This document shows, one piece after another, positions 25,812-35,874 of a stretch of 64,000 bases of DNA. The notes under the pieces are model-generated. The model saw nothing but the letters and a program-made list of their open reading frames with translations, had not been told where the DNA came from and did not search any database. The position numbers were made by a program, and so were the translations under genes. The stretch is from Geodermatophilus siccatus (GTDB taxonomy: Bacteria > Actinomycetota > Actinomycetes > Mycobacteriales > Geodermatophilaceae), in the NCBI RefSeq assembly GCF_900103785.1, contig NZ_FNHE01000004.1, positions 124,001-188,000 on the forward strand, written 5' to 3'. How positions within the stretch are numbered: the stretch's first letter is position 1; each line of letters starts with the position of its first letter.

Positions 25812-28043
25812 TCAGCCGCCCGGGGCGGGCGCCGGGGCCGGGACGGCGCCGTCCGGCGCCGGCGGGGCGGCAGGTGCGTCGACCGGCACGCAGATGACCC
25901 GCGGCTCGGCGGCGTAGCGGGTGCGGAAGTCCTCGCGCTTGACCTCCGCCCCGCTGGCTGGGTCGCGGAACACCCGGGTGACGGTGATGTCGAAGCCGGT
26001 CGAGCCGGCCTGCGGCTTGCAGCTGCCGTCGTCCGGCTTCTCCTGCACGACCGGCTCGCGGAGGTTGTAGCGGTCGCTGCTGATCGACTCGACGTCGTAG
26101 CGCTTGGTCCCGTAGAAGGTGACCGTCAACGAGTTCGGCGTCCACTGGGTGTCGACGTAGACACCGGTGTCGCTGTCGTTGCGCCACTTGAGGTCGATGG
26201 AGTCGTAGTAGACCGTCGCCTCCCGGCCGGCCGGGTAGCGGCTGATGTAGAAGCTGTGCGGCTTGTGGTGGACGTCCTCGAGGCCGGCGAAGAAGACGGC
26301 GTTGAACATCGTCGTGGCGACCTGGCTGACGCCACCGCCGACAGCGGTGGCGAACGCGCCGTTCTGGATGACACCGGCCTCGACGTACCCCTGCGCGGTG
26401 GTGCGTGGGCCGGTGTGGCCGTTCAGGCTGAAGGTCTCCCCGGGCCGGATCAGCGCACCGTCGAGCTCCGCGGCGGCCACCCGGATGTTCGTGCCGCTGG
26501 CCGCGCTGGTGAAGTTCGTGGTGAAGGTGCTGATCTCCTCGCGGATGCCCAGCGCCTCCGCGTCGGCGGTGCTGAACTCCGCCGGCACCGGACCCAGGTC
26601 GGCGGTGACCGTGCGCGGCGCCGGCTGCGGCAGGACCTCCTGCAGGTGTGTCGCGAGCGCCGCCGGGTCGACGCCGACTCCGTCGACCGACGGGACGACC
26701 GAGACGCTGCCGCCGGACAGCTCGAAGCGAGCGTCCTCGGCGGGCGTGCCGAACTCGGCGAAGTCGTCGCCCATCGCCTCCTGCAGGGCGGCCGGGTCGA
26801 CCGCGACCGCGAGCTCGCCGTCCTCCTGGGGCGTGAAGGTCAGCGAGGCGGCGATCGCGGTCTCGGGCACCTCGACGGTGGTGGCGCCGTCCTGGCTGGT
26901 CACCGTGACCGGCGCGGCCAGGCCGGGGGTGACGGTCTCGTCGAGCACCCGCTGGGCCGCGGCGGTGTCCACGGACACCTCGGTCACGTCGACGGGCAGC
27001 TCGATCGGGGTGCTGGGGTCGCCTCCCGAGGCCAGCGCGGTGGTGACGGCCTCTGCGGCGCCCTCCCGGTCGAGGGTGCGGCCGGGCACGGGCTCGACGA
27101 CGCTCGCGCTCGTGCCCTCGATGGCGATCGTCGCGTCCACCGGGGCGCGGTCGACCTGCTCCGCGATGACGTCGATCTGGGCGGCCAGCGCGGTCTCCTC
27201 GCCGGTGATGACGGGCGCGACCTCGCGCTCGTCGACGAGGCTCACCAGGCGGGTCCAGGGGTTGAGCGGCTGCCCGCCGGCCCGCTCGACGGTGCCCTCG
27301 ACGTCGAGGGTGATCCCGGCGGTGGCGGGGGAGAGGGTGCCCTCCACGTCGTCGGCCAGCACCACGTGGTCGGCGACCACGCGCGGCGCGAGCTCGGTCT
27401 GCAGGCGCTCGGTGGCCGCCGCGGGGGACAGGCCGCCGAGGTCGACACCGGCCACGACGGTGTTGCGGGGGACGTCGCCGCTGGAGACCAGCAGGTCCGC
27501 CCCGTAGGCGGCGGCCAGGACACCGGCGGCGGCGACCGGCGTCACGACGGCCGGCCGGCGCCACCACGGGCGGCGGGTCCGCGGCGTGTCGTCGGGACCA
27601 TCGCCGTCGGAGCCGTCGGAGCCGTCGGAGCCGTCGGAGCCGTCGCCCGTGGCGCGGGTGCCGTCGGGGACGTCGTCCGGGCCGTCGGTCACCGGGGGCA
27701 GGACGCCGGTGTGCTGGTCGGCCTCCGCGGCGGGTGGCGGCAGCTCGGCGGGGGCCTCGCCGGGAGCGAAGCGGATGTCCTGGGTCTCGCCGTCCTCGAC
27801 GGCCGGCGTGCCGGCGTCGTCCTCCGCGCCGGTCGCCGGTGGAGCGGGCGTCTGGGCCGCGGTCGCCGGGCCGGGCACCTCGGGGCCGACGGGCCCGCGG
27901 TCGCGCGGGACCGGGCGGGTCTCGTCGGACAGACCCTCGGCGTCGATGCGAGCGGTGTGGTCGGGCTGGGCGGGGACCTGCTGCGCCGGCGTCTGACCGG
28001 TGGGGGACTGCTGGTCGTGCGGCGCGGGGGTCTGCGGGGGCAT
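25812..28043 (-). CDS. VanW family protein with peptidoglycan-binding-like repeats
   Basis: About 743 residues. The N-terminal ~170 are disordered, rich in Pro, Gln and Asp, with a (GSD)n run encoded by a 9-bp repeat. One membrane anchor follows (VVTPVAAAGVLAAAYGADLL). Then come two or more PG_binding_4-type modules (VAGVDLGGLSPAAATERLQ), and a VanW domain near residues 500-640 (RPGETFSLNGHTGPRTT, GGGVSQVATTMFNAVFFAG). It is probably anchored in the membrane with the bulk outside, acting on or binding cell wall. The ATG at 28043 has CGGAGA upstream; an ATG at 28160 lacks a ribosome site. Vancomycin resistance should not be inferred from the name. Confidence 0.85.
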   Translation of the reverse strand: MPPQTPAPHDQQSPTGQTPAQQVPAQPDHTARIDAEGLSDETRPVPRDRGPVGPEVPGPATAAQTPAPPATGAEDDAGTPAVEDGETQDIRFAPGEAPAELPPPAAEADQHTGVLPPVTDGPDDVPDGTRATGDGSDGSDGSDGSDGDGPDDTPRTRRPWWRRPAVVTPVAAAGVLAAAYGADLLVSSGDVPRNTVVAGVDLGGLSPAAATERLQTELAPRVVADHVVLADDVEGTLSPATAGITLDVEGTVERAGGQPLNPWTRLVSLVDEREVAPVITGEETALAAQIDVIAEQVDRAPVDATIAIEGTSASVVEPVPGRTLDREGAAEAVTTALASGGDPSTPIELPVDVTEVSVDTAAAQRVLDETVTPGLAAPVTVTSQDGATTVEVPETAIAASLTFTPQEDGELAVAVDPAALQEAMGDDFAEFGTPAEDARFELSGGSVSVVPSVDGVGVDPAALATHLQEVLPQPAPRTVTADLGPVPAEFSTADAEALGIREEISTFTTNFTSAASGTNIRVAAAELDGALIRPGETFSLNGHTGPRTTAQGYVEAGVIQNGAFATAVGGGVSQVATTMFNAVFFAGLEDVHHKPHSFYISRYPAGREATVYYDSIDLKWRNDSDTGVYVDTQWTPNSLTVTFYGTKRYDVESISSDRYNLREPVVQEKPDDGSCKPQAGSTGFDITVTRVFRDPASGAEVKREDFRTRYAAEPRVICVPVDAPAAPPAPDGAVPAPAPAPGG
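27604..27645. repeat. 9-bp minisatellite in the VanW gene
   Basis: Unit CCGTCGGAG repeated about 4.7 times without mismatch, encoding a Gly-Ser-Asp run in the disordered N-terminus. Copy number could vary by slippage without changing the frame. Confidence 0.8.
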
Positions 28044-28186
28044 CGCGGGATCTCCGGTTAGTCGTCGACCGGGAGGTCCCGGGAACGACGGAGCCGCCGG
28101 CGCCCTGTCCCCGTCAGGCGGGAACGGGACGCCGGCGGCGGCGTCGGGTGAGGGCTTCATCGCTGTGCGCGACGATAGCGCCTCCG

Positions 28187-28411
28187 TCAGTGGCTGAGGC
28201 GCTGCTCGCTGTCGGTCTCGATGATGTCGACGGCGATGTCGCGGAGCTTGCCCTCGTACTCACGGGCGTGGTGCCCGCAGAAGACGAGGTCGCTGCCGCT
28301 GGCGAGGACCACCCGCACCTTGGCCAGTGCGCCACAGCGGTCACAGTGAAAGGGAACGACGAGGTCGTCGGCGGGCGGGGTCGTCGTCAGCGTCTGGGTC
28401 ATCTGGGTCAT
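28187..28411 (-). CDS. DUF7455-type small zinc-ribbon-like protein
   Basis: 74 residues. The core is FHCDRCGALAKVRVVLASGS, then FCGHHAREYEGKL. A CxxC and a later C-G-H-H could bind one zinc ion. The family is small, widespread in actinobacteria and of unknown function. Two starts are possible (GTG 28414 or the adjacent ATG 28411). It lies upstream of the VanW gene on the same strand. Confidence 0.78.
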   Translation of the reverse strand: MTQMTQTLTTTPPADDLVVPFHCDRCGALAKVRVVLASGSDLVFCGHHAREYEGKLRDIAVDIIETDSEQRLSH

Positions 28412-28895
28412 CACTCGCTCTCTACCGCACGGACCCGCGGCTGCGGATCGGCCTCCTGCACAGCGCCAGGATGTCCCCCTGTGTTCCCGACCCGCCCGAT
28501 CCGACGCTGGACTCGCCGAGAACGGTGAGGCCGGTGCGGGTGGTGCAGGTGGTCCGGGCCAGCAGGGACGTCACTGGGTCGTGCCGGTCTGTCGTGTCGT
28601 GCCGTTCTCGTCGTTCGCGTGCGCCGGTCGTCGTCCGGCTGGTGGGTCCGCTGCTGTCTTGACGGGCACCACGCTACGCCGTCTACCCGGCGCGTGACGG
28701 CGTACACCGGCGGACCGGCTCATCGGGGTGAGATCGTGACCATCCCGCAATCGTGCCGTCATCGTCCTGGACGACGGAGCGACCCACCGGACGCATCCGC
28801 GAGGGCAGTGGGGGCCAACGCCCCTCGTGACCCTCGTGCCGCGGGTGCAGGCTCGCCTGGCACGGGGATCCGACGGCACGGGATCCAGGGCCGCC
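28412..28895. other. Intergenic region between DUF7455 and the FAD monooxygenase
   Basis: 484 bases with no gene I can support. Frames through it give Arg/His/Pro-rich low-complexity peptides. It should carry the divergent promoters. No repeat-family copy is present. Confidence 0.5.
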
Positions 28896-30134
28896 ATGAG
28901 TGACCAACGTCACGACCCGCCGGAGCGCGGCGGCATCGTCGTCATCGGGGCCGGGCCGGCCGGGCTGCTGACGGCGATCGCGCTCGCTCGCCGCGGCATC
29001 CGCACGACCGTGCTCGAACGGCACGACCACCCGCAGGTGAGCCCCCGGTTCGATCCCGAGCGCTCCTACACGATCGACATCACCGGACACGGCCACCGGG
29101 CGCTGGAGCACATCGACGCGACGGCGTACTTCGACGCCCGGCTGCTGGCATTCCGCGGCATCCAGCACGGCGGCCGGGTGGTCGAGGAGTGGCGCGCGCC
29201 GGGATGGACCGGTTCACGGGGCGACATCCTGCGCGCGCTCACCGACGCCCTCGGGGAGACGGTCGAGGACGAGGTGCAGCTCGACTACGGCTGCCTCGTG
29301 GAAGCCGTCGACGTGGCGACCGGGAGGGTGACCTGGACCCCGCCGGGGGCGGCGCCGAGGACCCGGCGCTTCGACCTCGTCATCGGCGCCGACGGTGCCG
29401 GATCGGTCGTGCGCCGAGCGGTGCAGGAGCAGGTGCCGGGCTTCGAGCTGCAACGGGCGGAACTGCCGAACCACCTCACGATGGTCGAGCTGGACCGCCT
29501 CTCCGACCAGCTCGACCCGCACTACCTCCAGGCGCTGGCGACCCGGCCGTTCTGCGTGGCGGGGGCGATCAAGGCGGACGACGACGGCGACGCCCCACGG
29601 TGGTTCTGCGGCGTCGGCACCCGGCGCGAACTACGGTTCGGGTCGGTCGACGAGGCCCGCGCGTGGCTGCGCCGCCACTGCCCTCGGATCCTGGACCTGG
29701 CCTCACCCGAGGCGGTCGCCGCGTTCGCCCGGCGACGGTGTCACCACATCGGCCAGACGCTGACCTGCTCACGCCTGTCCGCCGGACGCTGCGTGCTGAT
29801 CGGCGACGCGGCCGGCCCCTTCCCCCCGATCGGGCAGGGCGTCAACGCCGCGCTCGAGTCCGCGATGGCACTCGACCTCGCCATCGGCCGGTCCGGCACC
29901 ACCCCGGCGGGGCTGGTCGCCGCCGCTGCGTCCTACGACGAGGAGTGGAGACCGGAGGTGGACGCCATCTCCTGGATCAGCGAGAAGATGCTGTTCGAGA
30001 ACCGGGTCCACATGGTGCGCGCCGACCTCACGATGCGGCTGGGCATCAACCCCATCGACCAGGCGAAGGACGGGTCCACCCCGTGGTCCGTCGTGGCGGC
30101 ACGGGCGCGGCGATTCGGGCCGCTGTGGTGGTGA
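28896..30134 (+). CDS. FAD-dependent aromatic-type monooxygenase (kynurenine 3-monooxygenase-like)
   Basis: 412 residues of the PHBH fold. The Rossmann motif IVVIGAGPAGLLTAIALARR sits at ~13-32 and the second FAD motif is RRFDLVIGADGAGSVVRRAV. The GD motif is RCVLIGDAAGPFPPIGQGVN, followed by AALESAMALD. The early FDPERSYTIDITGHGHRAL recalls the RS-x-x-x-x-x-S-x-R-G segment of kynurenine monooxygenase, but no other tryptophan-catabolism gene is near, so the substrate is unknown. The ATG at 28896 is chosen over an in-frame ATG at 28827. It converges with rpoD across a hairpin. Confidence 0.8.
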   Translation: MSDQRHDPPERGGIVVIGAGPAGLLTAIALARRGIRTTVLERHDHPQVSPRFDPERSYTIDITGHGHRALEHIDATAYFDARLLAFRGIQHGGRVVEEWRAPGWTGSRGDILRALTDALGETVEDEVQLDYGCLVEAVDVATGRVTWTPPGAAPRTRRFDLVIGADGAGSVVRRAVQEQVPGFELQRAELPNHLTMVELDRLSDQLDPHYLQALATRPFCVAGAIKADDDGDAPRWFCGVGTRRELRFGSVDEARAWLRRHCPRILDLASPEAVAAFARRRCHHIGQTLTCSRLSAGRCVLIGDAAGPFPPIGQGVNAALESAMALDLAIGRSGTTPAGLVAAAASYDEEWRPEVDAISWISEKMLFENRVHMVRADLTMRLGINPIDQAKDGSTPWSVVAARARRFGPLWW

Positions 30135-30162
30135 GCCGGCGTCGGGGGCCGCCGGACGACCG

Positions 30163-30194
30163 AGGGTCCGGCCCGCCGGAGCGGACCGGACCCT
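30163..30194. terminator. Terminator-like hairpin between converging monooxygenase and rpoD genes
   Basis: 8-bp arms AGGGTCCG / CGGACCCT with a 16-base GC-rich loop that can pair further. It is the only structured element in the 71-base gap. Confidence 0.5.
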
Positions 30195-30205
30195 GCGTCG
30201 TGGGC

Positions 30206-31480
<1,275 letters not shown>

Positions 31481-31648
31481 TCAGGTTCCTTCCCGTGCTG
31501 GGTGCGTTCCCCGGGGAGCCGTCTGGTCCCCGGGCAGCGGCCTCGGCCGGCGTCCGGAGCGGGAGGGCCCGACGGGCGCTCCGGGTTTGGCCGGGGCGCG
31601 GGCGGGGGATGTCTCTCCGCTGGGGGGCGACGGGAGCGGGGCTCCTCC

Positions 31649-31676
31649 ATTGTAACGACGCGTTGTGGTGGGTCCA
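31649..31676 (-). promoter_or_regulatory. Candidate rpoD promoter
   Basis: Minus-strand TGGACC (31676-31671), a 16-base spacer, then TACAAT (31654-31649). It is the best sigma-70 match in the 303-base gap and implies a leader of about 160 bases before the rpoD ATG. Confidence 0.5.
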
Positions 31677-31783
31677 CCGCTTCGGACCGACGGGGTGCCC
31701 CTCGACCTGGGGAGGACACCAGGTCCACGGGCGTTCTCACTCTCCGTGGTGATCCGGCGGCGGGTGGGCGCGCACCTCCGGTG

Positions 31784-32527
31784 TCACTGCCCGATGCGTT
31801 CCTCGGCGGCCAGGGCCGCGCCGACGATGCCGGCGTCGTTGAGCAGCTGCGCGGGGACGACGGGGGTGCGGGTCGACAACTGGGGCACCCACTTGTGCGC
31901 CTTCTTGCTCACCCCGCCGCCGACGATGATGAGGTCCGGCCAGACGGCGGCCTCCAGGACGTCGAGGTAGCGGTCCACCCGCTTGGCCCACTGCGGGTAG
32001 CTGAGGTCCTCGCGGTCCTTCGCGGCGGCCGAGGCCTTCTTCTCGCCGTCGTGGCCGTCGACCTGGATGTGCCCGAACTCGGTGTTCGGGACCAGGACGC
32101 CGTCGGTGAACAGCGCACTGCCGATGCCGGTGCCGAAGGTCAGCATGAGGACGATGCCCCGCTTGTCGCGGCCGGCGCCGTAGCGCATCTCGGCGATCCC
32201 GGCGGCGTCGGCGTCGTTGAGCGTCTGCACGGTGCCGGGGATGCGGGAGGCCAGCCCCTCGGCCAGGTGGGTGCCCAACCAGCTCTTGTCGACGTTGGCC
32301 GCGGTGCGCGCGACCCCGCTCTTCACCACGCCGGGGTAGGTGACGCCGATGCGCCCCTCCCACCCGAAGGAGTCGACGATCCGCCCCACGACGTCGTAGA
32401 CCGGTTCGGGCAGCGAGGGCTGCGGCGTCTCGATGCGCAGCCGCTCCCCCTGCAGTTCGCCCTTGTCGAGGTCGACGACGCACCCCTTGATCCCGCTGCC
32501 ACCGATGTCCACGCCGAACCCGAGCAC
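31784..32527 (-). CDS. ppgK: Polyphosphate glucokinase
   Basis: 247 residues of the ROK/actin-ATPase fold. Phosphate-1 motif FGVDIGGSGIKGCVVDLDKG starts at ~4. Further motifs are VGVTYPG-like IGVTYPGVVKSG, TLNDADAAGIAEMRYGAG with the catalytic Asp, and TFGTGIGSALF with NTEFGH. The family phosphorylates glucose using polyphosphate (or ATP). The GTG at 32527 has TACCCT 6 bases upstream and no Shine-Dalgarno, a leaderless arrangement. It is divergent from suhB with 58 bases between. Confidence 0.94.
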   Translation of the reverse strand: MLGFGVDIGGSGIKGCVVDLDKGELQGERLRIETPQPSLPEPVYDVVGRIVDSFGWEGRIGVTYPGVVKSGVARTAANVDKSWLGTHLAEGLASRIPGTVQTLNDADAAGIAEMRYGAGRDKRGIVLMLTFGTGIGSALFTDGVLVPNTEFGHIQVDGHDGEKKASAAAKDREDLSYPQWAKRVDRYLDVLEAAVWPDLIIVGGGVSKKAHKWVPQLSTRTPVVPAQLLNDAGIVGAALAAEERIGQ

Positions 32528-32585
32528 GCGGTCAGGGTAGTGATCGTCCGGCCATGCGCCAGACCCGCTCGTGCAGGATCGGGCC

Positions 32586-33404
32586 ATGACCACGACGCCG
32601 GAGCCCGCCGACCTGCTCGACCTCGCCGTGTCCACCGCTCGTGAGGCCGCCGACCTGGTCGCGCGCGGACGCGCCTCGGCCGCCGAGCAGGTGGACGTCA
32701 AGTCCAGCCCCGTCGACATGGTCACCGCCGTGGACCGCGCCTGCGAGGAGCTGGTCACCAGCCGGCTGCTCGGCGCCCGTCCGGACGACGGGCTGCTGGG
32801 GGAGGAGGGCGGCGAGCGCACCGGCACCAGCGGGGTGCGCTGGGTCGTCGACCCGATCGACGGCACCACCAACTTCGTCTACGGCCTGCCCGCGTACGCG
32901 GTGTCGATCGCCGCGGAGGTCGACGGGCAGGCCGTCGCGGGCGTGGTGCTCAACGCCGCCACCGGTGAGCTGTTCTCGGCCACCGCGGGCGGCGGCGCGC
33001 ACCTGACCCTGCCCGGCGCCGAGCCGGTGCGGCTGACCGGCAGCCGGCCGGCCTCCCTGGGGCAGGCGCTGGTCGCGACCGGCTTCGGCTACCGGGCCGA
33101 GCAGCGCCGCGCGCAGGCCGCCGTGGTCGCCGAGCTGCTGCCGGAGGTCCGCGACATCCGGCGGCACGGCTCGGCCGCCCTGGACCTGTGCACCGTGGCC
33201 GGCGGCCGGGTGGACGCCTACTACGAGATGCACCTCAACCGCTGGGACGTCGCCGCGGGCGCGCTCGTCGCGGCCGAGGCCGGCGTCGTCGTCACCGGTC
33301 TGCCCGGGCGGCCGTTCGCCGAGCCGCTGGGCATCGCCGTGGCCCCGTCGGTGGCCGACGAGTTCCTCGCCCTGCTCACCCGGCTGCACCGCGTCGCAAC
33401 ATGA
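32586..33404 (+). CDS. suhB: Inositol monophosphatase family protein
   Basis: 272 residues. Li+-sensitive phosphatase motifs: DMVTAVDRACEELV near 55, GEEGGERTG near 85, the metal-binding WVVDPIDGTTNFVYGLP near 95-110, and C-terminal LNRWDVAAGALVAAEAG. It dephosphorylates inositol 1-phosphate or related sugar phosphates; inositol feeds mycothiol and phosphatidylinositol in actinobacteria. The ATG at 32586 is chosen over an in-frame upstream ATG (32571). A hairpin repeat follows the stop. Confidence 0.92.
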   Translation: MTTTPEPADLLDLAVSTAREAADLVARGRASAAEQVDVKSSPVDMVTAVDRACEELVTSRLLGARPDDGLLGEEGGERTGTSGVRWVVDPIDGTTNFVYGLPAYAVSIAAEVDGQAVAGVVLNAATGELFSATAGGGAHLTLPGAEPVRLTGSRPASLGQALVATGFGYRAEQRRAQAAVVAELLPEVRDIRRHGSAALDLCTVAGGRVDAYYEMHLNRWDVAAGALVAAEAGVVVTGLPGRPFAEPLGIAVAPSVADEFLALLTRLHRVAT

Positions 33405-33410
33405 TGGAAC

Positions 33411-33464
33411 GGCCCCGTCCAGGGCGCCGCCCTGAGCGTGCGAGGGGTGGGAGGACGGGGTCGT
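33411..33464. repeat. Dispersed 3'-end hairpin element, copy 7
   Basis: GGCCCCGTCC at 33411 pairs with GGACGGGG near 33452. It fills the 60-base gap between the converging suhB and cei stops; probable two-way terminator. Confidence 0.65.
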
Positions 33465-34004
33465 TCAGCAGGCGGCGGCGGCGCTGGCGCCTGCGGCGAG
33501 CGCGGCCTGGACCTCCTCCGGCGGGGCGAGGCCGGCGAAGTCGGGGCCGATGACGACGTCGACCGTGGCGGTGGCCCGGGTGTCGAGGAAGTCCCCGGCC
33601 TGGGGGAGGAACAGCCGGACGAAGGCGGCGGCCTCGTTCCCGCGCGGGCCGTGCCGCAGCTCGCCGACGCCGGTGACCTCGCGCTCGGTGGGGTCGTTGG
33701 CGATCTCCTCCACCACGAAGCCCCGCTCCTGCAGCGCCGCGGCCACCTCCTGGGCCAGGCCCCCCCGGTCGGTGGCGTTGAAGACGCGCAGCGCGACCGT
33801 GGTCGGGTCCAGCGACGGCGGCGCCGCCGACGCGCTGGCGCAGGCCTGGGCCTCCTCGGCCTCCAGCTCGCCCTCGGTGTCGAACACGTTCCACCAGACG
33901 ACCAGTGCGGCCAGGGCGAGCACCAGCAGGAACACCAGCGGCGGGATCGGCCGGCGGCCGCTGCGGGGACGCACCGCGGAACGGTCGGTGGGCGGCGCGC
34001 TCAC
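33465..34004 (-). CDS. cei: Envelope integrity protein Cei-like, LytR_C domain protein
   Basis: 179 residues. A short cytoplasmic N-terminus, one membrane anchor (PLVFLLVLALAALVVWW, about 27-43), then a LytR C-terminal domain (VALRVFNATDRGGLAQEVAA...GFVVEEIAND). Two cysteines flank the domain (QACAS near 60 and the C-terminal residue), possibly a disulfide. The M. tuberculosis counterpart Rv2700 supports envelope integrity. The GTG at 34004 is preceded by GAGGAGAG; a longer frame to 34103 lacks similarity. Position beside suhB matches the mycobacterial order. Confidence 0.85.
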   Translation of the reverse strand: MSAPPTDRSAVRPRSGRRPIPPLVFLLVLALAALVVWWNVFDTEGELEAEEAQACASASAAPPSLDPTTVALRVFNATDRGGLAQEVAAALQERGFVVEEIANDPTEREVTGVGELRHGPRGNEAAAFVRLFLPQAGDFLDTRATATVDVVIGPDFAGLAPPEEVQAALAAGASAAAAC

Positions 34005-34057
34005 GGGCTCTCCTCGGTCACTGACGGTCGACCGGAGTCTAGGGCCGGGAGGGGTGT

Positions 34058-35104
34058 CTAGATCACACCGTCGTCGAGTGCGGCGCGTCCCCGCTCCACG
34101 CACGGGTCGATGCGGTCGGCGTAACCGGCGGTGTCCTTGCCCGCCATGGCGCCGGCGGCCGACCGGGCGACGATGCCGGCGACGATCGCGGCGAACTTGA
34201 AGTAGGCGAAGGCGACGTACCAGGGCAGGTCGGAGAGGTCCAGGCCACTGCGCTCGGCGTAGCGCGCCGCGACCTCGGCGCGGGTGGGGAAGCCCTCCAG
34301 GGCGGTCACCGTGCTCTGCCCGGCGACGGCCTCCTCACCGGCCTGCGGCCAGTAGACGTGCAGCATCCCCAGGTCGGCGAGCGGGTCGCCGAGGGTCGAC
34401 ATCTCCCAGTCCAGCACCGCCCGGATGCGGCCGGGGGTCTGCGGGTCGAGCAGGCAGTTGTCCAGCCGGAAGTCGCCGTGGACGATCCCGTTGCGCTGCG
34501 TGGTGGGCACGGTCTGGGCCAGCCGCGCGGCGAGGGCGTCCAGGCCCGGCCGCTCGCGGTCGCGGGTGGCGTCCCACTGCTGGGTCCAGCGGCGCACCTG
34601 CCGGGCCATGAAGCCCTCCGGCCGGCCGAAGTCGCCCAGCCCCACCGCGACGTGGTCGACGGCGTGCAGGTCGGCCAGGACGTCGACCAGCCCGTCGCCG
34701 ATCGCCCGCCGCTGGGCCGGCTCGTCGGCGTAGCCAGCCGGGATCCGGTCGACGACGTGCAGGCCCACGACCCGCTCCATCACGTAGAAGGGCGCGCCCA
34801 GGACGGACGGGTCGGTGCACAGGTGCAGCGTCCGCGGCACCGGGACGGGCGTGGGCACGAGCGCCGAGACGACCCGGTGCTCGCGCGCCATGTCGTGCGC
34901 GGTGGCCAGGACCGCACCCGTCGGCGGGCGGCGCAGGATCACCGCCTCGCCGTCCGCCCCGCCCTCCGGGGTCACCGTGTAGGTCAGGTTGGACATGCCC
35001 GCCGCGATGAGCTCGACCCGTACCCGGGACCACCGCTCGTCGCCCAGGACGGAGGCCAGGTAGGGCCCGACGACGGCCGGATCAGCACCCACAGGAGTCG
35101 ACAC
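34058..35104 (-). CDS. APH-fold phosphotransferase family protein
   Basis: 348 residues. N-lobe GMSNLTYTVTPEGGADGEAV and ILRRPPTGAVLATAHDMARE; catalytic loop NGIVHGDFRLDNCLLDP near residue 205; metal-binding Asp in AVLDWEMSTLGDPLADLGML. It resembles the phosphotransferases often found with acyl-CoA dehydrogenases (ACAD10-like) more than antibiotic kinases. Substrate unknown; resistance is not implied. The GTG start has TACCCT 6 bases upstream, a leaderless form. In my recollection this gene is not in the corresponding mycobacterial segment, so it may be an insertion. Confidence 0.87.
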   Translation of the reverse strand: MSTPVGADPAVVGPYLASVLGDERWSRVRVELIAAGMSNLTYTVTPEGGADGEAVILRRPPTGAVLATAHDMAREHRVVSALVPTPVPVPRTLHLCTDPSVLGAPFYVMERVVGLHVVDRIPAGYADEPAQRRAIGDGLVDVLADLHAVDHVAVGLGDFGRPEGFMARQVRRWTQQWDATRDRERPGLDALAARLAQTVPTTQRNGIVHGDFRLDNCLLDPQTPGRIRAVLDWEMSTLGDPLADLGMLHVYWPQAGEEAVAGQSTVTALEGFPTRAEVAARYAERSGLDLSDLPWYVAFAYFKFAAIVAGIVARSAAGAMAGKDTAGYADRIDPCVERGRAALDDGVI

Positions 35105-35427
35105 GGGCGCAGGGTAACCTCTGGCGCTCCGCGTCCCGTCCGACCCGGCCCGGCAGCGAGGTGGTTCCCCCCTCGCGCGTCGGGCACAAACGGGGGCCGC
35201 GCGACGTTGGGGGGTCCGCCGGTCAGACCGTGCCGGCTTGCTCCGCCGTCCGCCGGTGGGTCGGACGGCGCGGGAACGACCAGCACCGGCCGGTGCCCGC
35301 CTCCGCGGTCACCGGCCCACCGACCCCCGGTCGCCTCCGGCGACCGGACAGCACGGCGGCGCCACCGCGCGCCGCCGCGGACCATGCGGGCTGCGCCCGC
35401 GACGACCCCGGAGGAGGGGCACTTCCC
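35105..35427. other. Divergent intergenic region upstream of the DUF4193 gene
   Basis: 323 bases. It contains the TACCCT box for the minus-strand phosphotransferase gene at its left end and GGAGGAGGGG before the DUF4193 start at its right end. No gene is supported in between. Confidence 0.5.
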
Positions 35428-35730
35428 ATGGCCACCGACTACGACGCCCCGCGCCGCAACGAGGCCGACGAGCTCGGCGAGGACTCGCTCGAGGAGCTCA
35501 AGGCCCGGCGCGCCGAGGCGCAGTCCTCGTCGGTCGACGTCGACGAGACCGACTTCAACGAGAACCTCGAGCTCCCCGGCGCCGACCTGTCCAACGAGGA
35601 GCTGACCGTCCGCGTGCTGCCCAAGCAGGAGGACGAGTTCACCTGCTCGCGCTGCTTCCTCGTGCAGCACCGCAGCCGCCTGGCCGCCACCAAGGGCGAC
35701 CAGCTGTTCTGCCGCGACTGCGCCGCCTGA
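35428..35730 (+). CDS. DUF4193 family protein
   Basis: 100 residues. An acidic first half (ELGEDSLEELKARRAEAQSS, NLELPGADLSNEELTVRVLP) and a C-terminal zinc ribbon: EFTCSRCFLVQHRSRLA then FCRDCAA, four cysteines in two CxxC pairs. It matches the conserved actinobacterial DUF4193 family (Rv2699c-like), function unknown. The ATG has GGAGGAGGGG upstream. A hairpin repeat starts 2 bases after the stop. Confidence 0.9.
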   Translation: MATDYDAPRRNEADELGEDSLEELKARRAEAQSSSVDVDETDFNENLELPGADLSNEELTVRVLPKQEDEFTCSRCFLVQHRSRLAATKGDQLFCRDCAA

Positions 35731-35732
35731 GA

Positions 35733-35795
35733 GAGGACCCTCCTGCCCCCCACCCCGCGCTGGCGCTCGGGGCGGGCCCCTGCAGGAGGGCCGTT
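35733..35795. repeat. Dispersed 3'-end hairpin element, copy 8
   Basis: GAGGACCCTCCTGCCCCCC, GGCGCTCGGGGCGGG and CCCCTGCAGGAGGGCC: arms CCCTCCTGC and GCAGGAGGG pair. It follows the DUF4193 stop directly. Confidence 0.7.
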
Positions 35796-35874
35796 CCAGC
35801 AGGTCACCGAGTTCACGGCGGGACCCCGCAACCAGGCCGTACCACGGCACGCCGACCGGAGGAGTGAGGGACCA

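Noticed and set aside
25812..28043. Vancomycin-resistance function from the VanW name
   Set aside because: VanW domains are common in non-resistant actinobacteria and no vanHAX-type genes are present.
28411..28707. 98-codon minus-strand frame upstream of DUF7455
   Set aside because: Arg/His/Pro/Thr low-complexity product typical of random high-GC frames; no start signal.
34058..35104. Aminoglycoside resistance gene
   Set aside because: The APH-fold motifs are closer to ACAD10-like metabolic phosphotransferases, and the locus is core metabolism.
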